A DNA stretch of 64,000 nucleotides from contig BSQZ01000040.1 in assembly GCA_033239005.1 (NCBI GenBank), positions 2,554,599 to 2,618,598 of the forward strand, given 5' to 3'. A program made the translations under genes and the position numbers. Below are positions 10,450 to 25,460 of the stretch, in pieces. The notes under the pieces were generated by a model. The model did no database searches. It was not told the origin of the DNA and was given only the letters and a program-made list of their open reading frames with translations. This DNA comes from Lamellibrachia satsuma (taxonomy: Eukaryota > Annelida > Polychaeta > Sabellida > Siboglinidae). The first letter of the stretch is position 1. Each line of letters opens with the position of its first letter.

Positions 10450-12385
10450 TGTCCTATGGTTGGACTACGATACAATACAAGTTACACATCATGAAAGTTA
10501 TTGAAACTACAAAGCAGCACATATGTTTAGCGACACCAGTGACATAAACCCTAATGCTATTTGTGTGCCAGCGGTGTTTACAAAAATGTTTTGTAGTGTT
10601 CATGACGTTAACTGCGTGATTAGAATTAAACCAAATATAGTAACGAAGCGCGACAAACCCGATGCACAACGCGATAACAGAAGGGAAATTCCGACCGAAA
10701 CATATTTCCTACATATGTGCAAACAAACCCAATGGTTTAATGGGCCACGTATTAATTTTACATATTTCTGTGCCGTTAAAAGGCCAGCTATATAATCGCT
10801 CTCACGAAAGTCGCCGGAGTGTTTCCAGTGTTACATCACATGCATTGCGCGTTTAGCTTTATACACAATTGATTTAGCCAATCGCAAATTAGGTTCGGTG
10901 ACGTTAAAATGTGTAGCGTGTGAATAGCTTAAGTAATATTCGCAGTTAATCTAAATAAAAGTTAAATAAGAGCTGGCATGTCGCAGTGGTTAAATTAACG
11001 AAACGAGTCTGAAATAAGAAGAACGAAAGTGAAAGCGAGGGACAATAAGTCGGTTCCAATAAGTCAGCCGTTGTCGTTCTACAACTTGATAGATTTGACC
11101 CTGTGCTCGTAGGCGTGTAGGATACAATGGCTGCATGGTGACATCCCCATGCTATACATGATGTTTCGCATTGTCGATGTCCGACGCTCCGACATTTCGA
11201 ATTAATTAATTAACATTGACACATTTATAGCGCGTGAACACATACGATACAGCAAACACAGGCACGAAACGCTGTATTAATTTAATAGATTTAAAATACT
11301 ATTGACTGGACAACTTTAATTAATTATTTAATAAACGTTATTTTACTGTTTCATGTCTTGCGCCGTAGAAGCTACATTCGGCGTACTGTATCTGCTGGAT
11401 TTTTTTTCAGAATCAATCCAAGGGATTTAGACTAAGTGCATGTAAGAACGCGTGACCCATAGGAACGCGCACAGCCTATGTTGATATGTTACATACCAGC
11501 TACAGCCATCAAAGTATACCATTATATTGCGTGACAATGCTGTGTCCATCGCCATTTAAGTCCACTTGCTATGTTTTCTAATTAATGCGTACATTACCAT
11601 GCTAATTGGACATGTTTAATTAAATTAAGTATGTATGCCTTTGTTAGAAACAACTGGTACATCACGCGAGGTGCACATAATTGATAATTTATGTTTTCAT
11701 TTGAGGCTTAGACAAGCGATTATGAAGGACACGTTTATTTTCATTTCACACGTTCATTATTGAGTTCTTCGTGTTTCTAAGTTCTACACATGGACTGCAC
11801 GTTTAACAGTTATCTCGAACATCCGTTGTTTTCGGCAATAAAACACTCTGTGCTTTGCGGACCGTATATAATGTGCATGCTGCCACACTGGCTCGACCGC
11901 GCTCCTTGACGGCTGACAGTCTAAGAGCGCGCATTTTGAGAAGTCGACTAATCAGTCGATAGCTATTATAATTATAATTTAATTTTTTTTTTCCGGTAAA
12001 GCCAATTATAATATAAGCACGAATAAATGTTCTTCGCGTCATGCAAATTGTGTGAGTTTTTGTTACATTGTTTCACTTTTAATCGCAGTTGAACGTTAGG
12101 ACCGCGATCTCATCCGCATTCACTCTACTGCCGACATTTGCAAAAATCGGTAGATAATTTGTTATGTTCATTCTTTCAAGGAAATTATTTCTATCAATAT
12201 ATATTCATAATTTTAAATATTTTAAAAATATATTTTGGTCTCCTCTTAATCTCCTGATATCTAGTGTTTTCAAACCACACTCCGCCAAGCGTGTTTCATA
12301 GCTAAAGTAACTCTTCTTTCTTATCCATAGAGGTTAACAATACACCAAACCATCGACGCATCGCAGCAACAGTGTAACGATACAA
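10450..12385. other. AT-rich unique sequence without a recognisable gene
   Basis: About 1.9 kb with many TTAATTAA and TTTAAT cores, most strikingly AATTAATTAATTAACATTG near 11200. The longest open frames are under 95 codons and show no domain. I see no repeat or RNA gene. Confidence 0.4.
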
Positions 12386-12389
12386 TACT

Positions 12390-12790
12390 ATTGATAGCAA
12401 ATCGAACTGTCGACAGTTATCGTCGATGGCACACTGAACTATCGATAGCTACGATAGTTGACAAACAATTCAACTGGGCTGCTTGTGTGGCTGTAATAAT
12501 AGAAATAAACACTTTTTCGACTATATTGCATTTTTTTATTTATCGACCTAACATCAACAACCGTCCATTAGAACAACGGCCATCCTGGATTCAGTATTTG
12601 TGATCAACTTACTCCAGCGCTACGCGATGCCGCCAGCCATTGATTACGGTTTGGGACCGTTTTCCAGGCTATTCGCTACTCGGTAATACTATCGCAATAC
12701 TATCGATATAGGTATGATATTGTGGCAATACTATCAGTATAGGTATGAAACTATCGCAATAGTACTGCAATAGTTATACAGTTATCGACA
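12390..12790. repeat. ACTATCG-rich degenerate repeat with two TATCGATA octamers
   Basis: Short ACTATCG, CTATCGCAATA and GTATAGGTATGA motifs recur in both orientations. Two perfect TATCGATA palindromes lie at 12440-12447 and 12701-12708. Degenerate TATCGATA-rich sequence of this kind occurs in some transposon ends, but no terminal repeat can be defined here. Confidence 0.5.
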
Positions 12791-12819
12791 TACTGTAGCA
12801 GTAGTAAAACTGCCCCCTA

Positions 12820-13380
12820 CAGTCACCCCCTACATATCTATATCCTTCGTAGTATATGGCCTCAATGTCAGCCGATGGCGTATGATCTGTCCACGGAGTT
12901 GCAGTCGGTTGACGCTAATGGACAGTGGCAGCAGGCGGCACCGCGAAGCGACAGCACTGCAAGACAAGCGCCCCGCGGACCGAAGCCACTTTGCCGACAA
13001 CGCCGGCAGAACGAGAGGAGACGACGATGAATATTTCATGCCGCGCCGCCCGCGAAAGGAACGCAAAGTGACAACGACAATTACTGGCGACGGTGATCCG
13101 TCATTCGCGGTATTAGAGGAATTCCGGCGTCGACGCCGGAGCCTTCCTCGGCGCGTGTAACCGCTCGGGGCTCGCAGGCCCAAGGCGGGAGATCGTTGTG
13201 TACGGTACACGCAGAGCGTCGCGGCGAAGCACAGCTTGACACCCCCAGGAAGTGTTAGCGACTGACGGCACGTCAGAATACGTTAACAAAGACAAGGCAC
13301 GCGAGCTGGTTCCGACTGCGCCAGCCATTAGACAGGCGTCCACGAGGCCTGTCTCGATGACAGCAAACACAAACACCGAA
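12820..13380. other. GC-rich unique block with overlapping short open frames
   Basis: A CpG-rich non-repetitive block. Arg-rich and Ser-rich frames run on both strands with no domain I recognise. It may be regulatory or may hold an unrecognised exon. Confidence 0.25.
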
Positions 13381-13534
13381 TTCTGCTGAATTCAAGTGAA
13401 ATGTTGACTATGACTTTGTCTAAAATATAAAGAAGTGGGACATTTTAGAATTATTGTGCTAAAATGATTAATAGTTAGAATGTACATCAAAAACGTTACA
13501 TATTTCGTAAATGCACGGAAACACTATTTAAATG

Positions 13535-13841
<307 letters not shown>

Positions 13842-13964
13842 CCGTTTGCAGTTATCGTGTAGCATGCATGTGTTGCAGTCCTATATATTGCTCGGTGAAG
13901 AAGTGTGTCTTGCGAGCGCACTGTATGGTCGACCTATTTATGACTTGACTTACTAGACTTAAAA

Positions 13965-14835
13965 GCATAGGCCACATTGAACCTCGCTGTCCGGGAAGTT
14001 GCATCCTTCCATTCTGTTCAGCCAGAGCCCAATGTAGTTCCTGATCTGGTCACTCCACCCCTTCATCGGTCTTCATCTCTCGGAGATGTCCTTTGTAGTC
14101 GTGTTTGTATGCTTGCCCAACGATGCTATCTCTTGAATGTGGCAGACATGCCCAAACCACCTGAGTCTGATGTGTCTGATGAAATCTGTGAGAGAATCCT
14201 GGGTAAAGGTGTCATCCTTAATTTTGGAATTGTGTAGTATGTCCGCTCGGGTAACACCTCTAACAGCCGCAGGCAGCGCATCTCATAAACCTCAAGAGAT
14301 TGCGTCTCCCGTGATTGTAGCTTCCAGGCCTCCGCACCATAGATTGCATAGGGCTCCATATAATCTGGCTTTTTGTCTAGGGCTGTGCGTCGACTAACAT
14401 CTCTCTCTGTAGACGTTACTATACTATCCAAGAAACAGAACTGTCCCACAGTCTCGGGTTCTTCGTCTCCCAGAACAATACGCTTGTCCGATGAAATGAC
14501 GATCATGCATTTGGAGAAGTTGAGTTTCATACCCCATTTTCTACAGGCAGCTTCAAGTTCTTCAGTAGAGAGTTGTAGCTTGTCGAACAATCGTTGTATC
14601 ATCTGCTGTTTGATGTCAAAGCTGAGGTTAGTATCTAGCTTGAACTCCTCGCATCAGCTTTTCAGGTCTGCCATGACGAACTCCAGGAACAAACTGAACA
14701 TGACAGATGATAACAAACAGCTCTGTCTCACTTCTGTATCCACTCTGAACCATTCTGTCAGTTCACCATTGATGACGACTGTTCATTTAACATTATCATA
14801 CATAGCTTCAATAATTGATCTTGGGATCCACCCCA
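13965..14835 (-). pseudogene. LINE reverse transcriptase C-terminal relic
   Basis: On the minus strand, about 14830-14640 reads IIEAMYDNVK, VVINGELTEWFRVDT and a decayed RQ-CLLS motif, followed by MFSLFLEFVMADL. From 14602 an open frame gives CRKWGMKLNFSK, SSDKRIVLGDEEPETVGQF, a decayed YGAEAWKLQSRETQSLEVYE and MRCLRLLEVLPE. These are the RT palm, thumb and C-terminal segments of an endonuclease-type LINE. The ADD catalytic segment is missing between the two parts, and stops and frameshifts are present. It is 5'-truncated and inactive. Confidence 0.82.
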
Positions 14836-14842
14836 AATGATG

Positions 14843-14884
14843 AATTGATTATTAATCAATTAATTGATTATTAATCAATTAATT
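14843..14884. repeat. AT-rich 20-bp tandem duplicate with dyad symmetry
   Basis: TTGATTATTAATCAATTAAT occurs twice in tandem. Each copy is nearly its own reverse complement, so the stretch could extrude a cruciform. It lies just beyond the truncated end of the LINE relic. Confidence 0.8.
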
Positions 14885-15067
14885 ACAAAGCTTATGACAA
14901 CGTTTGGCATCTGCATACGTTTAACGGCTGTATTAGCTGTTAACTATTTCATTTCAAAATAGCACAAAATTAGTACAAATTACGTCAGCGCCATCTACCG
15001 GATTAAAAATAACGCTCATCGCGTGCAGTGAGTCGATTGGTGTGCACTATTTTCGACTATTTGCTGC

Positions 15068-15145
15068 AAACCCCCTGAGATCGTAATCGAAATGTCTTGA
15101 ACGTACAAACCCCCTGATATCGTAATCGAAATGTCTTGAACGTAC
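15068..15145. repeat. 39-bp tandem duplicate
   Basis: Two adjacent copies that begin AAACCCCCTGA and end TCTTGAACGTAC, differing by one base (AGATCG versus TATCG region). Confidence 0.9.
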
Positions 15146-15857
15146 AAACGCAATTGTTTGATAATATTTACTTGATTAATAACAGTCCCTCCGGCCGATC
15201 GTAACATAACACAATTTTGTTCATCGGCAATGAGCCATTTCACCTAACTGCAACATCAACTCTCCACGCCTACGTGTTTACTTAGTGGTTTGTCTTCTTT
15301 GGTAGTGCAATCCAATTCAATAAACTTTGAATATATTGACACAACTGTCAGACTGAAAAGTTAAAACAAATAAAACAGTTTTCAGTGTAGAATTTCGATA
15401 ATGACGCCGATGGGCTGCTGGCTGTTCACGGGAACGCCTTCACGAAATGGAGTCGTGACAGTGGGTAACAACGAGACCACGCCTCTGAGGCCAGAGTCGG
15501 ATAAGCGACACTAGCCGGATATCCGCCTAACGAATGTACGCCATCTTGTGACACGATCACGTGGTGCGATCACATGACACGATCATATGTTCACTTAATC
15601 GGAGGGAGCGTCCGCATGATCACGTTGTCTTAATACGAAGGCGTTGACCACATGTCGACCAAAGGTTAAACGTTTAATTAAATAACAGAAACGTAAATTA
15701 CAAAGCTAAGCTAAAATGTACACTACATGTTTTATATATGTCTGTCGACAAAATACAGCTACAAAAAATTACACTTCACCTTTTTTATGACCAATCACAG
15801 GTGGGAAATCATACAAAAAACTTCATAAATAGTTTATGCAGTTATGCCATGTAAATA

Positions 15858-15912
15858 CCCGTAGGCCGACTGAAGCCTAAATACCCGTAGGCCGACTGAA
15901 GCCTAAATACCC
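15858..15912. repeat. About 25-bp tandem duplicate with a partial third copy
   Basis: TAAATACCCGTAGGCCGACT followed by GAAGCC occurs twice, then TAAATACCC starts a third copy. Confidence 0.85.
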
Positions 15913-16287
15913 ACCCTGTATCATGAATACGTCATTTTCCCACAGCAGAAACTCGAATGGAAGATGCTGGTCCATGGAAGCTACGAGAAATCGTTAGCGC
16001 GAGGGAAACGACTCAGATCAATGTGAGACTAACAAGGATATTATACGTTCGCTTCCGTGTAATTAGTTCGACGTTTCCCGCAACTTCCTTAATTTACGCA
16101 CGAGTCCTTGGCCGATCGCCCGTAAACCGTGAGTCGGCTAACGACAATTGAGCATGTCCGAATGGTTTCCACAACCACGACACAATGAGACAATGCCTAG
16201 TCTGCCATGTGGCGCCCGCCTGCTTGATTGCTTAATCGATATGTGTAAACAATTCTGTTAATGGCATGCTAATCTTGATTGCATCAG

Positions 16288-16764
16288 GAGTGATGCGAAC
16301 GTCATCCATTGCAAGTGGTGAAGAGTTTGAGCAAGCGTCATCCACTTCTAGGGTGAAGAGATAGAGCAAGTGTCATCCACTGCTAGGAGTGAAGAGTCAC
16401 AGCGAATGTCTACCATTGCTAAGAGTGAAGACATAGAGCGAGCGTCATCCACTTCTAGGAGTGAAGATATAGAGCGAGCGTCATCCACTGTTAGGAGTGA
16501 AAAGTTAGAGCGAACGTCAACCATTTCTAGGAGTGAATAGATAGAGCGAGTGTCACCTACTGATAGGAGTGAAGACATAAAGCGAGCGTCATCCACTGCT
16601 AGGAATGAAGAGATAGAGCAAGTGTCACCCACCGCTAGTGGTGAAGCGTTAGAGAGAGTGTCATCCACTGCTATGAATGAAGATATAGAACCAGCGTCAT
16701 CCACTTCTAGGAGTGAAGAGTTAGAGCGAGCGTCATTCACTGTTAGGAGTGGAGAGTTAGAGCC
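16288..16764. repeat. 36-bp minisatellite, about 13 degenerate copies
   Basis: Each unit carries GCGTCATCCACT, TCTAGGAGTGAAGA and ATAGAGCGA segments. Since 36 is a multiple of 3, frames stay open on both strands and translate as 12-residue Ser/Glu-rich repeats. Stops within some units and the absence of flanking exon structure argue against a gene. Confidence 0.93.
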
Positions 16765-17370
16765 ACATAAGCAGGCAAGCTACGTCCAAGAAGTAAAACG
16801 CGAGACATCGATACAAACACAAAAGGAACAATCCAATTCATCCACGCGTAGACCGCCTATACTTATCTGCTCAGTGTTTGGCCTTGTTAGGATGTACGTG
16901 ATATCGTGATGTCTCACGCCAGACGACCGTGACAGTGAATATAGTGAAACAGTCAAGTGCCCATTAATGGTCCCCAGTGCGCCCGAAGGCGTGTGGGCGG
17001 ACACACTTGAGAGTTGTAGTGGCGCTGTGCCGCGAGTCCGGGACGTCTTGGCAGGAGTTGCTGATGTCATTTGTAGCGAGACGTTCTACGCAATAAGCGT
17101 AATCCTTTTATGTAAGTGATGTGACACCCCCGTCGTGTAGGGTACATCTAGACGCTGTTAGCCTTTCAAGTGGTCTGTTCGAGACGTTTTCCAGAAGCCA
17201 TGGAAAGAGGGAAGGTTTGTTTAGCCACTGTAGGCTATTTATATATAATAAAACATCAGCCAGCGTAGCCGCTTACGTAACTGAGGCTGACTCAAAACTG
17301 CTTAATCTTATGCTGCAATTTTATATATCAACTGCATGTTCCGAAATAGACTCGACGCCCGCGCGCCCCC

Positions 17371-19495
<2,125 letters not shown>

Positions 19496-19501
19496 CTGCT
19501 G

Positions 19502-19792
<291 letters not shown>

Positions 19793-19794
19793 TC

Positions 19795-20850
19795 TAGCTG
19801 TGTTACTGGGGGTGTAGTGACTATGTAATTACAGTTATGTGTACAGCTAGGGGTATGGTGAGAATTACAGCTAAGGGTACAGTTAAGGTTATGGTGAGAA
19901 TCAATACACTAACATCGACACTTGAGACAACTTTTTATGTTTTTTAGACAACCCCTCATGTCTTGAGACGACCCCTTATATTTTTGTACTACCCCCTTGG
20001 GCGATATTGCAATACTTCTAACACAATGCAACTGGGGTCGTATCAAAAGATAAGGGTTCGTCTCAAAGCGATGTTTCGCCAGGTACCTTGAGCGATATTA
20101 CAGTACTTCTGTAGATAGTTTAACACGGCGATCCGTACCTGGGTTTTCCCCAATGTCTATTATAGTAATATACTGGCATTTTGCATCAAATCAAGAAATG
20201 TTCATTTATTTCTTCTGATATGTGGGGCGCCGGGTCTTTATCAACATATCTGAACATATTGCAACTGACTACTTGTCAGAGATTATCCTAAGCCAAGTTA
20301 ATTATGTCTTACAACACAAGTGAATTGGTGGCTTCGGATCATCTGAAGCCAGTTCAAGCCATTATAGCTGATCAAGAGATAAGTTAGTTTATCCCATGTA
20401 ATTGACTCATGGATTCAAATAATCCTAAGTCATTGATAATGTATGTATGATTGATTGAAGGGTTCAATGGCTAAATCTCAGCTGATATGTATGTAACTGC
20501 TTATGCTGCTCCCCCCTTTATGCATATAAACCAATCAACATCCAGCATTGCCCTTAACTATTCATTGACATACATGGACAGTGTGATCAACTACTATGGT
20601 CATCATTACAGTTTATTAACTACGTATTATTACCACTTGTCATTGTAAACATTGCACCATAATTTACGTTTCATATCATGATGCTTTGTGCAAAATAGCA
20701 ATAAGCATATGGTCATTTTCATTGCAACTATTTTTTGCACCATTTATGTTTCATGTCATGACGCTTTGTGAGAAAGAAACACGATATTACCGATCTCGAA
20801 TCCACATAAAGTGCACTTCGCGAACACTTATTGAATACGGATGTAAACGT
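19795..20850. other. Unique AT-rich sequence with short local repeats
   Basis: A local duplication of ATTACAGCTA-GGGTA-type sequence lies at 19825-19895, and an inverted repeat around GAGACGA-CCTTAT lies at 19960-20068. No gene, RNA or larger repeat is recognised. Confidence 0.35.
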
Positions 20851-20854
20851 ACGT

Positions 20855-20878
20855 CCGCACGCACACACGTGCGTGCGG
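20855..20878. other. Perfect 10-bp stem, 4-nt loop inverted repeat
   Basis: CCGCACGCAC, then ACAC, then GTGCGTGCGG. The arms are exact reverse complements. The window is rich in CGCA/GTGC simple repeats, so this may be fused repeat debris; no terminator-like T run follows. Confidence 0.8.
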
Positions 20879-21328
20879 ATATTTCTACCGAAGCCGCGCC
20901 GTATGAGTTTCGATCTTTGGCCGTGTGGGTTCAACGCAGCAGAAGGTTGACTGGCAAATTAAACGTATTAATTGCACCCAATTAATGTTTCCTACTCACG
21001 TCGATAACATGACATTCATAGCTTACACGATATCAGGACACGGTCGATTGGATTTGCAAGCCGTGACTCTTATTTGATTAGTGCGCCAGACGGCGGTTTA
21101 TTTCGTTCGTAAACAGAGCTAATGCGGCACAGTATCGCTGCTGCTTCGGTTATTAAACTCGTCGCTGTTGGATAACACCGTGATGAGCGAGTGTACAAAT
21201 TGCCGGTTCACTGAATTCCCGCGAAAAAGCCGCTGGAAAATGTACCTTAAATATAAAAACGTGAAGGTCCGATATTTTCAGCGAACTGAGTGTGACAGGG
21301 AGAAAGTCAGAGATCAGGACAGATAAAA

Positions 21329-21919
21329 GGGCGGGCGGGCGGGCGGGCGGGCGGGCGGGCGGGCGGGCGGGCGGGCGGGCGGGCGGGCGGGCGGGCGGGC
21401 GGGCGGGCGGGCGGGCGGGCGGGCGGGCGGGCGGGCGGGCGGGCGGGCGGGCGGGCGGGCGGGCGGGCGGGCGGGCGGGCGGGCGGGCGGGCGGGCGGGC
21501 GGGCGGGCGGGCGGGCGGGCGGGCGGGCGGGCGGGCGGGCGGGCGGGCGGGCGGGCGGGCGGGCGGGCGGGCGGGCGGGCGGGCGGGCGGGCGGGCGGGC
21601 GGGCGGGCGGGCGGGCGGGCGGGCGGGCGGGCGGGCGGGCGGGCGGGCGGGCGGGCGGGCGGGCGGGCGGGCGGGCGGGCGGGCGGGCGGGCGGGCGGGC
21701 GGGCGGGCGGGCGGGCGGGCGGGCGGGCGGGCGGGCGGGCGGGCGGGCGGGCGGGCGGGCGGGCGGGCGGGCGGGCGGGCGGGCGGGCGGGCGGGCGGGC
21801 GGGCGGGCGGGCGGGCGGGCGGGCGGGCGGGCGGGCGGGCGGGCGGGCGGGCGGGCGGGCGGGCGGGCGGGCGGGCGGGCGGGCGGGCGGGCGGGCGGGC
21901 GGGCGGGCGGGCACATAGA

Positions 21920-21961
<42 letters not shown>

Positions 21962-22081
21962 TACATACATACATACATACATGCATGCATGCATGCACGC
22001 ACGCATGCATGCATACAGACAGACAGACAGACAGCTAGACAGACAGACAGCTAGGCAGACAGACAGACAGACAGACAGATA
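21329..22081. repeat. Compound tetranucleotide array: about 146 GGGC units, then ATAG, ACAG, ATAC, ATGC and AGAC blocks
   Basis: Pure GGGC runs from 21329 to 21912 (584 bp, 146 units) with no interruption visible. It passes without a gap into ATAG, ACAG, ATAC, ATGC/ACGC and then AGAC/CTAG-containing blocks to 22081. The GGGC part has a G3 tract every 4 bp with single-C loops, the most favourable spacing for G-quadruplexes, and one CpG per unit. The Ala-Gly-Gly-Arg and Ala-Arg-Pro-Pro frames are repeat translations. Confidence 0.98.
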
Positions 22082-22170
22082 GGGATTGTGAGACCACACA
22101 CCACTGGGGGTGGTAATTTTTAACGCACTTGTAAACAACAATGTTTTTTGAAATTTAAAATTTTATGTTT
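22082..22170 (+). repeat. Dispersed repeat fragment shared with 38690-38795
   Basis: GGATTGTGAGACC, a CACTGGGGGTGG-like segment, TAATTTTTAACGCACTTGTAAAC and a T-rich stretch match the minus strand of 38690-38770 in order. The other copy continues to a CAGGGGCGGATT terminus typical of hAT-like ends; this copy lacks it and abuts the tetranucleotide array. Confidence 0.6.
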
Positions 22171-22434
22171 TTGTAACATTATTATATGGGCCTATTTTGG
22201 TTATGGTTAAAACTCACGTTACAATAACGTTATGCAATAACAAATATCTGCCGAGTGGCAGTGGTCACGTGTTCTGTGTCATAGGCCAGAAGTAGATATT
22301 GGAGGATCTCGATGAACATATTTCAAAATGTTTAAATCGCACTAAGCCTCTCTTTCTGAGGGTACCAACCTCCCATCTCCCAACTGTTTGGGGGCCAATC
22401 CCCAGCCTCCCACCAGGACCAACCTTTCATCTCC

Positions 22435-22530
22435 TAGTTGGCTACGCCTATAATCAGTCTGTTGAATTTCAGGATATTTGGGGCCCTGGGGCACGTGCCA
22501 CGGTGGCCCCTATGGAAATCCGCCACAGCA
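22435..22530 (+). repeat. Dispersed repeat fragment shared with 37550-37705
   Basis: GGCTACGCCTAT, CTGTTGAATTTCAGGATATTTG and GGGGCACGTGCC occur in this order and again on the minus strand at 37705-37555. No coding capacity is visible. Likely a decayed transposon end, class unknown. Confidence 0.6.
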
Positions 22531-22539
22531 TATACCCGA

Positions 22540-23630
22540 GATAAGAGCAACATAAATATAGTAAAACGAGACAACAGCCTGAACAATCGACTGTGAAAAC
22601 ACGAAGAGAAACGGGAGCCAGACGAACTAACTGGACAGACACGATGCTGCGAGCGAGAGACAGTGAGAAGAACGAGACCGCGGGTCCTGACTGAACGAGA
22701 CGGAGGGAAGACGAGACGCTGCCAGACGAACGGACGAACCTACAAACAAAGCTCCTACATATTGATACAGTGACAACGTTTCGCGATCTCCTCGCCCCAA
22801 CTACACCGAGACGGTTTGTTGCAAATTGGCTGCAATTTGCCGATCTCTCTGTCTCGGTCGGGGTCAAGCAACAAAATGAGTCTGTTTTGAGCCGCCTCGG
22901 CTGCAGCACTGCAGTGTGTTTCTAGAGAACGTCCAGTCTGTCAGTTTTATGCTACAAATCTTTTCAAGCACCACCAAGTGCGATCGTATCAATGATAAAA
23001 CACCCACACAAATAAGGTTGTTATAGTCCCGTATTTTATATCGTTTATCTATACTACACAACAGCAATAACCTGCCGGTTTTGTAGGTTACATGCTACCA
23101 GTTTATACTGCAGTAAATGGCGTTGAATCGGCCGCGGATTTATTTAATATGTCCAGTTATGTAGTACTGTTGCCAACACACTTTAGCCATATCTTTTTTT
23201 GCATAAAAGAGCAGCACCAAGACATTATCATCATTTCGCACGCAGAGACAGTGATAACGGCGCGTCTATTTGAGAAGGTGTCTCAATGAAGATGTAGGGG
23301 AGACCGGTGCTAGTTACTTTTTTGAAACGTATATTAGATGCATAATTGCTGTTAACGTGTCTATTACATCCATTATTCGTGTTAATAAAATGTACCATGC
23401 CACTGATATTCTACACTGTAGCTAGGTAGATATGTGAAGTTTCCCAGGCGCGGTCTGTATGTTATATGCAGTGTGCATAACAGAGCAATTGTTCACAGCT
23501 TCATATATTGAGTTTTCCATTTTTAGTTACCAAAGCCGAGTCATTCCCCGGGTTCTTGCATAACAAACAATTTTGAATGGAATTTGAATTATTGAATGGA
23601 GCATGAAATAGTGAACGACAATATATATGT
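22540..23630. other. Unique sequence, no gene recognised
   Basis: A GC-rich part (22560-22920) holds a 146-codon minus frame with no recognised domain. The rest is ordinary AT-rich sequence. Confidence 0.3.
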
Positions 23631-24120
23631 CCAGGCCCGTAGCCAGGGGGGATCAGTGGGTTCGCATGAATCCCCATACGGAACCCCCTTTTCCAAAAAT
23701 ATGAACCCCTTTTTATGTGAGCCCCCTTATCGTGAACCCCTCCACTCTCAAAAGCGTGAACCTCCAATAGTATGACAATAATACTATTTTCATAATAATA
23801 TGAAAATAATATTATTTTTATATTATTGGTGGGTGCATGCTTTTTAAGAGGGGGTCCATGCTTTAGAGAGGAGGTTTCATGCTTTTGAGAAGAGGATTCA
23901 CACACATTTCAATAAGTCGTGCAATATGTATAAATTGCTCAAATTGGGCTGTGCTATAAGCATTAACAAGATTTAACAAGCTGTTATCCTTCATATTATT
24001 ATAAGGTTCATACTTTAGAGGGGAGGTTTCATGCTTTTGAGAAGGGGATTCGCATTTATGAAAATAATTTTATCGTCGTATTATTGGGGGATCACGCTTT
24101 TGAGAATCGTATTCCAACTA
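23630..24120. repeat. Decayed transposon fragments starting with CCCGTAGCCAGG
   Basis: CCCGTAGCCAGGGGGGATC at about 23637 resembles ends of non-autonomous DNA transposons in many marine invertebrates (recalled, not checked). It is followed by repeated GTGAACCCCT, ATGCTTTTGAGA and GAACCCC motifs to 24110. A CTGGCTACG inverted end occurs at about 25260, so the CA array and its flanks may lie inside one element. At 23896-23990 a sequence shared with 25325-25410 is embedded. Confidence 0.5.
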
Positions 24121-24341
24121 TGAATGTGCTACCAAGTCACCTTACGCGTGGTCAGTTGGTAACAGCCAGAGAGCTGTAGGCAATGTACAGACAGTCGCTA
24201 AGCTGTTATTCAAACAACATTAAGACTTGTAAGCAGAAAATGTTATCGTTTCAGAAAATATCTGCTCAATGAAACAATGCAGAGTTAGCCAATTACTCTC
24301 TTCGTTGTGGTGGCGTGCTGTATGGCCAGACATTCGTAACA

Positions 24342-24715
<374 letters not shown>

Positions 24716-25119
24716 AATAGGGCAGACAAATGTGTATGTACACAGCAAGACATGAAACCAGCATTTTGCACTGCTACCTTTCTTTAATTGATACTGGTCT
24801 AAACTTGCACAATGATCTATTGCTCATTCACAGCTCAGGGCATTTATCTAACTTTGGACAGTTTTAGTCTTCATTGATTAATTACAATGGGGTTGCTAGT
24901 GTCATTCACCCTGTTACTGCTGCAACACAACGTCAGCGCCACCCATTTGCTCTGGTGATTCTTTACTCTAACCACCAATCATGTAGTATCGTGTGCCAGT
25001 CAATCTCCCTCTTACCTCTTACAATTTATACTTCGACATGTGACTTTGCTTTTCTTAATTTTGACTGCTTATCATCACTTTTGACCTCGCATTTTTCATG
25101 TTGACTGATTTTCATCAAT

Positions 25120-25460
25120 TGGAATCTGTTTTAAAAAATATGACCCTATGTAAACTTGTGCCCCCCCCCCCCGGAGTATATTAAGAAAATATGGCCCCGC
25201 ATGAACTTGTGGCGCCCCTGGAGTCTGCATTGGAGAAAAATGACCCCCCTTGTGAAAAGCTGGCTACGTGTCTGATGTCAGGCGACTTCTCCTTGATTGA
25301 ATGATACACACACGTCCGCACCCACAACCACATTTCAATGAGTCGTGCAATATGTATAAATTGCTCAAATTGGGCTGTGCCATAAACACTAACAAGATTG
25401 CCATCCAAGGGAAAACACCCAGATGGCAAGTAGACAAGGAAGCCATCGAGAGTCCAACCG
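25120..25460 (-). repeat. Dispersed repeat block with a CR1-like 3' tail copy
   Basis: Read on the minus strand, 25443-25385 (GGCTTCCTTGTCTACTTGCC, then ATCTGGG and TTGGATGGCAATCTTGTT) matches the 3' flank of the RT fragment at 60421-60977. The adjoining 25325-25390 is also present at 23900-23965. A 12-base C run lies at 25161-25172, and CTGGCTACG at about 25260 may be an inverted end of the element beginning near 23637. Confidence 0.6.

Noticed and set aside
20855..20878. Transcription terminator hairpin
   Set aside because: Bacterial-type terminators do not apply here, no T run follows, and the arms consist of CGCA/GTGC simple repeat sequence.
21153..22141. Long Ala-Arg-Pro-Pro and Gly-Arg-Ala-Gly frames as coding sequence
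   Set aside because: They translate the GGGC array, which has no stop in any frame.
22469..22909. 146-codon minus frame rich in Ser, Val and Cys
   Set aside because: No domain; partly overlaps a dispersed repeat fragment.
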